Below are positions 18,978 through 28,132 of a stretch of DNA of 29,685 bases, piece after piece. Both the position numbers and the translations under genes were made by a program. Each line of letters starts with the position of its first letter. The first letter of the stretch is position 1. The notes beneath the pieces are model-generated. The model was not told the DNA's origin. It worked only from the letters and a program-made list of their open reading frames with translations, and did no database searches. The stretch is from Chara braunii (taxonomy: Eukaryota; Streptophyta; Charophyceae; Charales; Characeae). Location: positions 432,317 to 462,001 of the forward strand of contig BFEA01000457.1 of NCBI GenBank assembly GCA_003427395.1. Direction: 5' to 3'.

Positions 18978-19800
18978 TCAACCCTCATTCATAAGCAACA
19001 ACAATATCAGGAGCAGTTTCAAGTAGTTCTCTTTTACTAAACCACCTGGCCTCAGATGGTGCCTAAGACTTAAAGTACCTTGAACTGCTTCTGAGACTGC
19101 TCCCGTAGAGAAGTATACATGCTCTATGATTCTGTTTACTTCATATCTACCTTCCATAAATTGCAGAATCATAGAGGGTCTGTTAGGAAATTCATTCCCT
19201 TCCACATAGGGTAATAGTTTGGACGCGTGAAAAACAGGATATGGTTTGAGATGAGGTGGGATATCAACAATGCGATAGAATGGTCCCTCTGCATCTCCAT
19301 TTACTTTGAGAACTTCCCAAGGTCCAAAATAAACAGGAAGCAATTTATGGGACACATCTTTCTCTAGGGAAACTCTTTAGATTTTACCCAAACCAGATCA
19401 CCCTCTTTAAATGTAGACGGTCGACGGTGTTTGTTGGCTTGTTCAATCATTCGTAGTTGAGCTTTCCTTAGATTATCTTTGACTTTCTGAATGTCCTCCT
19501 GTAACAATATTGCATATTCTCGGGTCCTTGGGAGCAACCTAAGGAACTGGTCCCGGTTTAGTACATCAATGAGACTTTTATGTTTCCACTGTTTGTGAAG
19601 TGCATTCGGGGTTCGTCTAGTGGAAGTATGGACACTGTTGTTATATGCACTCGCGATTTGGGGCAAGTTTTCGTCCCAATCAATCTGATCGGGTCTAACA
19701 TACATACGCGAAAGCTGCTGGCACAGTCAGTTCATCTGTTCAGTCCGGCCATTCGTTTCGGGATGGTTCCCTGACGACATGGTCTGCATGGAGTGTTGGT
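18978..19800 (-). pseudogene. Ty3/Gypsy integrase C-terminal half with chromodomain-like tail
   Basis: Reading from 19,800 down, the frame starts inside the integrase core with MSSGNHPETNGRTEQMN (the conserved HPQTDGQTE block). After a stop it continues MYVRPDQIDWDENLPQIASA, NSVHTSTRRTPNAL, and the C-terminal segment FKEGDLVWVKSKEFP. A frameshift near 19,360 follows, then SHKLLPVYFGPWEVLKV, DIPPHLKPYPVFHASKLLPY and GRYEVNRIIEHVYFS, which resembles the start of a chromodomain. It ends about 45 bases before the 3' LTR. The homologous point is close to where the + strand integrase breaks off at 17,045, with perhaps ten residues missing, so the two parts are plausibly one gene. Confidence 0.85.
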
Positions 19801-19828
19801 TTAAACCACCAGTACCTCGCCCACCTAT
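19801..19828 (+). mobile_element. Terminal inverted repeat of the TTAA-bounded transposon family
   Basis: TTAAACCACCAGTACCTCGC and the next 8 bases match the left end of the 209-bp MITE at 7,917 at 24 of 28 positions. The following sequence also shares TTAACGCGC with the MITE interior. It starts exactly where homology to integrase ends (19,800), so a transposon insertion or transposon-associated break lies at this junction. No matching right end is visible within the next few hundred bases. Confidence 0.65.
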
Positions 19829-20000
19829 AGAAAAAAGTCGCGGCTTTTAACGCGCCGCAACTTTAGGGGGTCGGGGAGTTGGACCGGTAGGAGCTGTTTT
19901 TCTTTAGAAAAAAAAATAGCACAAAAAAGAAAAAAATGAGATAGTAAGATATCACTTCAAAGAACAAGAAAAAAAAAAGAAAAAGAAACAACAAAATTTA
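19829..20000. other. Transposon-interior-like sequence, A-rich; no gene
   Basis: Includes a palindromic GCGGCTTTTAACGCGCCGC near 19,840-19,860 that is related to the MITE interior, and then A-rich sequence. Nothing coding is visible. Confidence 0.45.
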
Positions 20001-20016
20001 AGGGCGGGGAGAGTTT

Positions 20017-20040
20017 TCTCTCTCTCTCTCTATCTCTCTA

Positions 20041-20093
<53 letters not shown>

Positions 20094-20579
20094 CACACTC
20101 ACGTGCGGGGTTGCGCGAATATTGGAGAATGGGAATGAATCTTCTGCTACAAGGCACCATGACTCATTCGCGTCACTTTGTGAGCTGCCCCGCCGTGAAG
20201 GCAGAGAGAGGGAGAGAGAGAGAGAGGCGGGACGTTCGACGCAACTCTCTCTCTCTCTCTCTCTCTCTCGCTCTTGGTTGCTGCGCGAGTAATGTGAAAA
20301 ATGAGAATGAATCTTCCGCTGCAAGGCGGTATGATTCATTCCCGTCACTCAGTGAACTGCCCGGCTGTGAAGGCAGAGAGAGAGAGACAGACAGACAAAC
20401 AAAGAGAGGGAGAGAGAGGACGCATTGCGTGACTGGCCGCATCGACCGCGCCACCTCTCTCTCTTGCGCGCGCACGCGTGTGCGCGTTTGCTGTGCGACT
20501 ACTGTGAAAAATGGGAATGAATCTTTCGCGATAAGGTGGCATGATTCATTCGCCTCACTCAGTGGATTTCCCGTTCGTG

Positions 20580-20644
<65 letters not shown>

Positions 20645-20645
20645 C
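20017..20645 (+). repeat. Three-copy compound repeat: CT tract, conserved core, GA tract
   Basis: A core of roughly 90-100 bases (GGGAATGAATCTTCYGCTAC, then a CATGATTCATTC-like block, then GTGAAGGCAGAGAGAG) occurs at about 20,111-20,204, 20,279-20,379 and 20,484-20,588. It is preceded by pyrimidine-rich or CACACA sequence and followed by GA repeats; (GA)n at 20,586-20,641 is 56 bases. A fourth copy lies at 27,818-27,922. Between cores there is a related GGCGCATTGCG..GGCTGGCC block (20,421 and 20,643). The open frames on both strands only mirror the repeats. Confidence 0.85.
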
Positions 20646-21610
20646 GCATTGCGCGGCTGGCCACGTCGAACACGCCGCCTCTCTCTCCCTCTCTCTCGCG
20701 AGCGTGCGCTGTTGCACTTTTTTCAATCGCGCCTCTTTGGGCGACCGGAAAACCAACAGGCTGTAACGCAGGATTTTGAATAATGTTTGCAATAAATTAA
20801 ATAAATTAAATAGAGCAAAGTCCTTCCTGTTGTGTGCGTCCGACTTCGAGCGAGATCCTTCGATTGCGGTCTTCGCCGGCCCCCTAGGAATCTTTTATTT
20901 TCATTCGAAACAGCAAAGAATCATGCAAATAATCACAAAATTCTGATATGTCATGCATGCATCAGTTTTGTTAGTTTACTAATTTTGAGAACTGTGACTG
21001 AATTATTAGAGAAACATGATCATCAAACAAAAGAAATGTAAAGGATGCAAGATTGACTGACTTAAGCAGAAACAAGGTTAAATGAGGGAAGAATGAAAAC
21101 TCGTAATGAACTCAGAAAGACATGTAGAGAGCATGGCCAGCCATAGTTGAGATTCCTCACTCATCCCTCTAAATCCTCACACTCAATCTCTCATCTTGTT
21201 GTCTGTCGTTTGAGCTTTCGCTTCGAGCCTTTTCTTTTACTACTGTTTATTTGTGTTTGTGTTTTGCATTGATTGACTCTGAGCTAATTACGACCACTGA
21301 ACAAACTTGGTGGACAAACATAATCTATGTGAAGGTAAAGTAGCAGCTGCTTGAGCATTTGACAAACTAACACCATCCAATTCAAAAATAATTTGTCTTT
21401 GGGAAACACGAGCAAACACAAGCAATCCAACCTGTAAGTCAACAACTCAACTGGTGGAATGCCTTGAAAACCGGTTGAAAAACAAATTCTTCTGAGAAAC
21501 AATAACAAGTCAATAAAGTGAAACAAAACAAATAAAAATCCAAAAAAAAACGAATTTGAGCTTCCTCGATAATCATTTTCAGTACTGAATTCATTATCCG
21601 TAAATTAACA
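20646..21610. other. No gene recognised
   Basis: Almost 1 kb of AT-rich sequence. Stops occur in all frames at short intervals, and I see no RNA gene, repeat family or protein motif. Confidence 0.5.
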
Positions 21611-21699
21611 TACATGAAAGAGGGATTCGAACCCCAATATTTTGTATTGACTTTGATATGTTACGCACGTCAAGTGCGCATCATGTTTTTCGCATCGTT

Positions 21700-21788
21700 G
21701 ATCATAGAAACTTTCACGGTAGAATCAGTGATTGAGGTGAAGTCGTAACAAGGTAGCTATAGGGGAACCTGCGGCTCGATTGACTCCT
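21700..21788 (+). rRNA. rrn18: Mitochondrial small-subunit rRNA 3' end (fragment)
   Basis: GGTAGAATCAGTGATTGAGG, then GTGAAGTCGTAACAAGGTAG, then AGGGGAACCTGCGGCT corresponds to the decoding-site helix and the 3' end of plant mitochondrial rrn18. GTAACAAGGTA is almost universally conserved. The terminal part reads GGCTCGATTGACTCC, where the usual form is GGCTGGAT plus the anti-Shine-Dalgarno remnant, so there are substitutions. Only about the last 90-130 bases of the gene are present; the sequence upstream of about 21,660 does not continue the rRNA. A nuclear copy of mitochondrial DNA is the likeliest origin. Confidence 0.8.
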
Positions 21789-21868
21789 TTCCAATATACA
21801 TACCCATATTTGATTTAATGTCGATCTAATCAGACTAGTTACCAAAGGCGTGAAGCACAATTTCGAGT

Positions 21869-21984
21869 ATCCGGGTACAATAGTAGGACGTGAAAACACC
21901 CGATCCGATTCCGACCTCGATCCGTGAAATCGTCTTACGCCATATGTACTGATTTATTTTGGGAGACATGGTTCAAGCCCGGAC
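21869..21984 (+). rRNA. rrn5: Mitochondrial 5S rRNA
   Basis: The segment contains GGACGTGAAAACACCCGATC, then TTCCGACCTCGAT, CGTCTTACGCCATATGTACT and GGGAGACATGGTTCAAGCCC. This is the plant-type mitochondrial 5S rRNA. The 5' TCCGGGT (21,870-21,876) pairs with the 3' GCCCGGA (21,977-21,983), forming helix I. Length is about 116 bases against about 118 in plants, so the gene is complete. It lies 80 bases after the rrn18 end on the same strand, as in streptophyte mitochondria. Substitutions relative to land-plant sequences are moderate, and whether it is expressed here cannot be told. Confidence 0.85.
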
Positions 21985-22244
21985 CTATTAATTTCTTGTG
22001 CAAAGAAGAGTCAGGCGTGCTGCATTGACCCCTATCCTATATCATGATATCTTTTTTTTCTTGATGGTGATTCTGATCTTCGTGTTATGGATGTTGGCTC
22101 ATGTTTTATGTCTCCGTACTCTTTGAGGTTGTAGTCTCTCGATGTAGAGCCACCTGAGGCCTGCAAGTTTTGAACTCTTCCAAGGCACATGATTTGAAAA
22201 TCCACCATAGTACAAAATTTTTTCCATAGTATAGGAAGATATGG
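21985..22244. other. No feature recognised between rrn5 and the minus-strand frame
   Basis: This may still be mitochondrial-derived or nuclear; I could not place it. A T8 run sits at 22,052. No gene is called. Confidence 0.4.
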
Positions 22245-22835
22245 TTAGCAGAAGATCCCCCGTCTAAGATGTCGAAACTCGGATGGCTCAGTGACTGCCT
22301 CGTAGTCAATCTCTACAGGGGAAATGTACCTTTTTGCCAGATCTATAAAGTCACCCCAGTAAGAGTCGTCTGTCAGAGTGAAAGGTACCGAAGGCTTGGG
22401 ATAATTTGTATAGAGCTTCGGCCCGAAGCTACGGATCAGTTCGGCGCCACTCTCATCAAGCGCCCTCTCTCTCTCTTCAAGGTACCTGGTTGTTGTGACC
22501 CAGACAGAATCGAAGTACTCATGGGTCTCTTTCCCTTTCTTCACATAGGGTCTCAAGTCATGAATGGTTCCTTCAGTGAACTCAGTATGAACCACAAAAA
22601 TAGATTGTTGATCTTGCTTAAAGCCAATTGCACTGATGTATCGATACTGGAAAGCATCCCTGAGGGCAATCCGATTGAGGTTGGTCAAGACTGACCCTGC
22701 AACTGAAAAGGTTTGGACTGTACTCTTGTGTTGTGACAGCCACCGGAACCCATCACTGGTGTAGAGTAAGGAGTTAACCTTGTGCTGATCGTTTTCGACT
22801 GTAAATCTCGAGTGGTTGGAGTTGAAAGATGTTGG
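22245..22835 (-). CDS. Unrecognised protein, long open exon-like frame (196 codons)
   Basis: The frame is open from 22,835 (TAA at 22,836) to a stop at 22,245 and has ordinary globular composition: mixed hydrophobic and charged residues, with YTSDGFRWLSQHK near the start, RIALRDAFQYRYISAIGF in the middle, and YWGDFIDLAKRYISPVEIDY near the end. An ATG start is not obvious (the first conventional start would be a TTG at 22,688), so this is more likely an exon entered by splicing than a complete gene. I do not recognise the family. It lies within 250 bases of the mitochondrial rRNA insert and on the opposite strand. Low-complexity bias is absent, unlike almost every other frame in the window. 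It could be part of one gene with the frames at 23,030-23,717. Confidence 0.5.
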   Translation of the reverse strand, partial: PTSFNSNHSRFTVENDQHKVNSLLYTSDGFRWLSQHKSTVQTFSVAGSVLTNLNRIALRDAFQYRYISAIGFKQDQQSIFVVHTEFTEGTIHDLRPYVKKGKETHEYFDSVWVTTTRYLEERERALDESGAELIRSFGPKLYTNYPKPSVPFTLTDDSYWGDFIDLAKRYISPVEIDYEAVTEPSEFRHLRRGIFC

Positions 22836-23029
22836 TTAAACTTTGATTGAATGTTTGTCTGAGTGCTTTCTGAATGCTAGTCAAAAGTAGATTAAATGTT
22901 GAATGAACACTGAAATATTGAGCCATCACATGAAATCATACTGCAAGGAAAACTGCAAACCGTTGAGGGATGCTTGCTGGTATAGATACTGGTGGAGTTC
23001 GGGAGAGGGATGTCTGGGTCTCACTGCAT

Positions 23030-23405
23030 TCACTCAAGATGTGCTCTAGCGTGTTCTACCGTCTTCAACGATGAATTGGTACTGTGTAGCTTGCCATCGT
23101 GTCCATAGAAGTAGATTACGTATTCAATATATTTTTGTTCTTTTATCATCTGGATTGCGTGTTCACATTGAACTTTCCTGTGTAATACGGTACTAATTTC
23201 ATATCTCGGTATACTTCTTCCTCCCATCCTCCCTTTTTGTCCCTGTTTGATCTGCCTTTTATTACGAGAACCTCGCCGCTTTTCATGATTCCTCTGACAC
23301 CCTGTAGCTTAGGGTGGAACCAGGGGATTCTATTGGGCAAAGGGCTAAGTACTAGCTCAGACCTGTGACGAAACTTAACCTCTAGACTGTTGTTCTGGGC
23401 AGACT
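23030..23405 (-). CDS. Unrecognised protein-like frames with one frameshift
   Basis: One frame is open from 23,405 to 23,146 and includes RSELVLSPLPNRIPWFHPKL and MKSGEVLVIKGRSNRD, with an acidic/aromatic stretch EEEVYRDMKLVPYY. A second frame then takes over from about 23,175 and runs to a stop at 23,030, including EHAIQMIKEQKYIEYVIYFYG. The two overlap, and the composition switches cleanly from one to the other at about 23,160, which suggests a single-base shift or an alternative splice boundary. No family is recognised. The strand is the same as the 22,245-22,835 frame, so a multi-exon gene or its pseudogene is possible. Confidence 0.4.
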
Positions 23406-23509
23406 TTTCGCTGCACGAGTCTCATTCTCATTACCAGGTGGGTTAAAGAAACTCAGATAAATGCTTACCTTCCAGACACTGAGCAGTGGGACACTCCAGT
23501 CTAGAAAAA

Positions 23510-23717
23510 AAAAAGGTTGGCAAGAAATCGCGGTCTCGTTCCCTGTGAACGGTGTGCATCCGTGATGTGCTTTCCGATCATGAGACTGACCCAGAACGAC
23601 TGTCACTGACTGCCCTTCAAGATCGAGAGAAACCGGAGTGCGACAAACTGTGTTTTCTCTGTTGACACGGTACGGTAGCACACAATCCGCGAGGAGTGTA
23701 TCACCGTTCCTGTTAAG
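23510..23717 (-). CDS. Unrecognised protein-like exon (about 69 codons)
   Basis: The frame is open from 23,717, has NGDTLLADCVLPYRVNREN and DLEGQSVTVVLGQSHDRK, and contains four cysteines spaced through the segment. The minus-strand sequence after it has a T-rich tract ending CTAG, a possible 3' splice site, and a GGAAGGTAAGC donor-like site about 35 bases on. Composition is normal. I cannot name a family. Taken with the two downstream frames it may be an upstream exon of the same gene. Confidence 0.35.
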
Positions 23718-23759
23718 TTATCCGATCAGTGACTGGTACCCGGATCTTCAATCTTCGCT

Positions 23760-24067
23760 GGTACTAGTCCCCGTCCATTAAAAACTTTACAATTAAATAA
23801 AATATTTTCCTCACTTGCTTCTTCCTCCCTCTGTGGCACACCACATGATCCTTAAATTAACGACAACTTTTCTGATTACTAGAAGTAATGAAAGGTTGAT
23901 AACCTTGACAACTTACCATGCACTGGTGGTTTTATGCAAACACATGCAGATTCTTGTTCCGCCGTTTTCTTTTATTTTGGGGTTGATACCTCCATATTTA
24001 ACCACGCACTTACTAGTTAATCATGATTGCATGCCCGTAGACTGCACAGTTTCGGGCTCGTAGTCTT
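23760..24067. other. No feature recognised
   Basis: AT-rich sequence upstream of the minus-strand frames, which could hold a promoter. No motif stands out clearly enough to annotate. Confidence 0.4.
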
Positions 24068-24353
24068 ATGCGATCACTGGCTCACGCAAATGCAGGGATC
24101 ATGTCTGCAAGCTTGTACAGTCATGCGACCATACGATCGTGTACAAGTTCACTTGGATATGAATTTACAGGATTACATGTTTACCCATCCCTGCATTTGC
24201 GTGAGCCAGTGATCGCATGCTTTGCCTTGCGTGACTCCGATTCTTGTTGCGTCCATCCCTGCATTTGCTTGAGCCAGTGCAGTGATCACTGGCTCACGCA
24301 TGGATAAGAATGCCTTGCCATGCAGTGATCACTGGCTCACGCAAATGCAGTGG
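24068..24353. repeat. Foldback repeat cluster, five copies of a 25-32-bp unit in both orientations
   Basis: GATCACTGGCTCACGCAAAT plus GCAGGGAT at 24,068-24,099 is perfectly inverted at 24,187-24,218 (32 of 32 bases), with an 87-base loop that itself contains a CTTGTAC...GTACAAG inverted pair. Further copies lie at 24,255-24,279 (inverted, one change), 24,280-24,300 (direct, short) and 24,323-24,353 (direct). Adjacent copies form a second, tighter palindrome around CAGTGATCACTG. The whole segment could fold into a hairpin. Confidence 0.85.
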
Positions 24354-25354
24354 AGGACCAAATTTTAACCATTCATAACTTTCTCTTGACTACCCATCGA
24401 TATGCGTCGCTCCAAAGTCCCCCTTATTGAGCATAAAACAATCATGAAGGTTGACACGCAGGGAAGAAAGAAAGAAGGAACAACCAGCAATGCTTTACAT
24501 GAGCCAAAAGGGGTCTGCGGCGTAGTCGGCAGAAGGCATAGCCAATAGACTATCCCTTCCTCCAGAAGTCTCCCCCGTCAGAGCCGGTGAATCAAGATTG
24601 TATGCTTAGTATCACCGGTAGCACTGCCGATAAACGCCTATTCAGTAATGGTCAAATCTTTCAATTCACTCAGACCCTCGAATCAGACTCACCCCGCAAA
24701 ATGACGAAGTTCAATGTAAGTTACCAGTCTGGTCACTAGACATTTTTCTCCGATCTTTTGCCTTCCTACCCCATTACGACTCTACTGAGTGACGACACTG
24801 GTATGACCCGCTCACCGATGACCTGGGGCCTCAAGACACAGCATCTTCACTTACCCAACTCTCCAATTTTCCCTGTCGTGCCAGAATGCAATGCTTAGCC
24901 TACCTCGAGAAGAACGAACCTTGAGACTGTGCGTCCTCTTCTCCCTTCGAGAAAGAGCCGTAGCAAAAGCAGGAGACGAAGGCAACACCAACAGAGAGTC
25001 ACCCTTGGTGTGTACCGTAACTGTGTCACCTTTTGCTCCTCTGCACAGCAGCAGGTGCGCTGCCTCACGAATCACACACGAAAATGCATTGTACATGAGA
25101 GAGGAGGAAAAAAAAGGGGGCGAGTCCTTCCACGCTCGATTGCCTTCTTGAGAAAACCGAGCCGTTAGGGGCGAATCCTGAGCAGCCAGCGCGCATTCTA
25201 GTCACGGCGCAAACTCGTGTCGTGAGTGACAATCCCCCAAACATCTAGCGGGAAACCCCAAGCATCAATGGGCCAGGCCCCTCTCCCTCTCTCTTGTTCG
25301 CCCTCTTCGCAAGTTCAGCACGTGTTAGGATAGCTTGGATCGCTGACATCAACC
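24354..25354. other. No confident gene; possible minus-strand exon near 24,857-25,070
   Basis: On the minus strand, a CCCCCTTTTTTTCCTCCTCT tract is followed by an open frame containing GDTVTVHTKGDSLLVLPSSP, and the sequence then reaches a donor-like GTTGGGTAAGTG at about 24,855. This could be an exon, but no family is recognised. On the + strand a GTAAGT at 24,716 follows an ATG-containing stretch. Neither is supported well enough to be called a gene. Confidence 0.3.
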
Positions 25355-25582
25355 ATGAGAATTGCACGAGTATTCTTCCCTCTCTCTCTTGGTCGTGATT
25401 GTTCAGCACCTCTAGTCACATTGTTGCTAGTTCCCCTGTCGGCGCAAGGACCAACTCAGCCTCCCACTGGTCACATACTAGCTGGCTTGGGCGCGCGCGT
25501 AAAGCCCACTATCAAAAAAAGACGAGAAGAGGAAACAGTTCCCTTCCCGAAAGTGCGTCGAGAACCAACTCCAGGGAAGTGA
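25355..25582 (+). CDS. Short hypothetical protein, weak support
   Basis: A 75-codon frame starts MRIARVFFPLSLG, continues with a hydrophobic stretch (PLVTLLLVPLSAQG) that could act as a signal peptide, and ends Lys/Arg/Glu-rich. No domain is recognised, and an overlapping frame of similar length exists, so it could be a chance frame. Confidence 0.15.
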   Translation: MRIARVFFPLSLGRDCSAPLVTLLLVPLSAQGPTQPPTGHILAGLGARVKPTIKKRREEETVPFPKVRREPTPGK

Positions 25583-26159
25583 TGATTGGCTGATCTGTCC
25601 CGCACCTTCTCTACCCCTTTCTCATAGCCGCTACAAGTGTGACTCTCTTACAATCGTGTTCGCGCCTACCCCTCTCTTTCTCACGATAGCTGGTCTGCAG
25701 TCTCACTAACCATCATCGGTTGCAGCGCCCTCATCTGGGTCCGAGGCCCGAGCACAAACACTCTTCCACGCAGTTTTGTAACAGGAGCCACGTTGTGATT
25801 TCTTGTAATCGTCTCAGCTTGGCGGACACAGTGCTATTCCCTCCATCCAGGGTCTATGAGCGCGCTCTACTCGAAAGAGACATTATCGTCAACAACCATG
25901 TCTGTTGTGTCTCGCCTTCTTTCGTCTGGTCACTCTATCTTTTTTTAGACCCGTCGACCCGTGTTGACCTCTAAGTCTCTCTCGCCTCTCGTTCTTGATC
26001 GCTCTGTCGTTGGGCTCCCCTCTCCCTGTAATTTTCCAGTTTCCCTAGTCACGTCTCTGTTGCGAGTTGGCCTCTGGGCCGCTCTCCATCGGCTCAGTGG
26101 GTGGGTGGTCCCGCCGCCACTGGTCCAGTCCGTGCCAGGACCGGGTCCGGACCTCCCGG
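25583..26159. other. No feature recognised
   Basis: Pyrimidine-rich on the + strand (many CTCTCT and CCCTCT runs) but not a clean microsatellite. Frames on both strands lack recognisable motifs. Confidence 0.4.
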
Positions 26160-26414
26160 TCACTCTCCGCCTTCGTGTCGCGTTCCAGGTGCCTGTGTTC
26201 TCGCTCTACTTTCTGCTTCTAAGTAAGAAATGGTCACCTTCAGCTCATCCGTGACCCCTTCTCTTCTGCACCTCCTCTCTGCCCGGTCCTTGGCCTCTGT
26301 GATGGCCAACTGCAGTCTTTGGTCCGCTCTCATCTCTCCTTCTTTCCCCCTTTCAATGTTGATCTTCAGCCTTTCCTCCTGATTGCAACGGCTATAGTCC
26401 AAGATGGTTGTCAC
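26160..26414 (-). CDS. Short charged, coiled-coil-like frame, weak support
   Basis: An 84-codon frame with CNQEERLKINIERGKEGEMR and AITEAKDRAERRCRR-like Glu/Arg/Lys-rich helical composition, reminiscent of the charged N-terminal part of retroelement gag. No pol sequence lies nearby to support that. It may be a fragment or a chance frame. Confidence 0.25.
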   Translation of the reverse strand: MTTILDYSRCNQEERLKINIERGKEGEMRADQRLQLAITEAKDRAERRCRREGVTDELKVTISYLEAESRARTQAPGTRHEGGE

Positions 26415-27796
26415 TGCAAGTTCCCCCCGGACATATGCTCCCGCCTCCAGATAAACTGGAGGTATTTCGGTCTATAGTCGTGTAGCCCACTACTCCGTAC
26501 CATGGTCGCGCCCCCTTTAGTTGGTTTACACACTGGCGCCAGACCGCAGAAGTCCAAGACAACCAGGACTGAACACTTAGCGCATGCACACACAAACAGG
26601 GCTGCCTCACGCCCATATTACCGCTCACCCCGCCTCTCAGCTCGACAACAAGCGGCGTGAGGCCGCTCATGCCCCGTTGTGCTAGATGCCAGCCATCGTT
26701 CCTCTCTTATAGGGCCATCGTATGTTGTGACCCCATGTCCCCAACGTTCTAAATGGGGCAAATTTATGAAGCTTTGCATGTCAAAACCGTGGTTCCGTAA
26801 CTTAATGGAATTGAATAAAACAAAAACAAAAATAAAATAAATTAACATAAAAATAGCGGGGGACAGGAACCCAACGACCGTAGCACCAACAGACATTCAA
26901 TTACCAGTCCCTGTCATTTCGTCTTGCTGCGGAGAGACCGCGACCGTGAAGCGGTGGTCCCATAACAGGATACCAACCAACAACCACTCTCTTTTAAAAT
27001 GAGTGGTCAGGCTACCACCAACGGGTACCTGTTTCCGATGCCAAGGAGGGGGGTTATGACTCTCCGCGGAGGGTGATAAGCCTCCTACCGATGCGGGCGC
27101 GGGGTTGCTCCTCTTTTGGGGTCCCACTGCGCGGCCCTTAACCGGACAGATCATTCACAGGTGATATCCGAAGAGTCGGCCAGCTTAGGCCATAGGGCCG
27201 CAATCAAAATTCGCTTTCCTTCTCATGAAGTGACGAAGAGCCAAAAAAGGAAGCCGCGCCCGAAGGATCAACTAACAAAATTAATAATAATAATATTAAT
27301 AATAATAATTATCGTAAAATTTATAAAAGGAAAGGGCTTGTAACGCTGCAGCGGCTAAAACCGCTGGATTACCTCGAACTAAGGCGAGGGTCCGAATCGG
27401 CGAACAGACCTGACACATAAGTTCCTTTTCACTTTTTATTCTATTTTCTTTTTCTTCTTCCGATCCTCCTCTATTTCGACAATGACAACTAAACCCTGTG
27501 TATTTAACCCATAACCTAGCCAAGAGATGTCTGTCGCGCAGTAGAGAGGACAACACCAGTTTCTCTATCGTCCCGTCCTGGGAGGTGGCTACTACGGCCA
27601 CAGGCTGGTAGTGCTCTGCTGTACAGCAGGGCGTCGATCTTGCGGGGATCTAAGGAGTGTCCAGTGGCGCGCACCCATCCTTTTGACAGTAGCAGCACTA
27701 ACTGGACCGGTCCCACAACAGAGTTTCGTGAAGTGATTTGGCACACAACAGAAGGTACGTGAGCTGGTACGTAGGGAGGGTACGAAGTGATTTGGC
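26415..27796. other. No gene recognised
   Basis: A stretch of about 1.4 kb. Features seen are an A/T-rich run with AAT/TAA repeats at 27,276-27,312, a GC-rich part near 27,030-27,130, and a T/C-rich part near 27,420-27,480. I looked for tRNA cloverleaves and transposon ends without finding any I could defend. Confidence 0.4.
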
Positions 27797-27914
27797 ACAC
27801 ACAGTGCGCGCGCGTGCGTTTGCTAGCGCGATTATTGTTAAAAATGGGAATGAATCTTCCGCTACAAGGCAACATGATTTATTCACGTTTTTCTCTCTGT
27901 GGACTGCCCCGCAC

Positions 27915-27950
<36 letters not shown>

Positions 27951-28069
27951 GCAGCACGTTCAGAGAGAGAGAGAGAGAGGCAACACGTTCATCGCTGCTA
28001 GCCGTGCAATGCGCTAGCTCTCTCTCTCTCTCTCACACACGTTCATCGCTGCTGGCCGTGCAATGCGCC

Positions 28070-28125
<56 letters not shown>
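27797..28125 (+). repeat. Fourth copy of the core/GA/CT compound repeat
   Basis: The core AAAAATGGGAATGAATCTTC with CGCTACAAGGCAACATGAT is at about 27,818-27,922. It is followed by (GA)n, a doubled unit CACGTTCATCGCTGCTRGCC with GTGCAATGCGC (about 27,978 and 28,036), and a (CT)n tract at 28,072-28,123. It is the same family as 20,017-20,645, 7.2 kb away. Confidence 0.85.

Positions 28126-28132
<7 letters not shown>

Noticed and set aside
20111-20779. 222-codon + strand frame across the compound repeats
   Set aside because: Composition is Glu/Arg runs and Ser/Leu runs from GA/CT tracts with three repeated cores; a repeat shadow.
21612-21640. Possible minus-strand tRNA (GGGGTTCGAATCCCTC looks like a T-arm)
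   Set aside because: Beyond the T-arm no matching acceptor, anticodon or D-arm can be placed; at most a tRNA fragment.
27330-27420. Structured-looking segment (GCAGCGGCTAAAACCGCTG) as an RNA gene
   Set aside because: A short hairpin is visible but it fits no RNA family I know; not enough to annotate.
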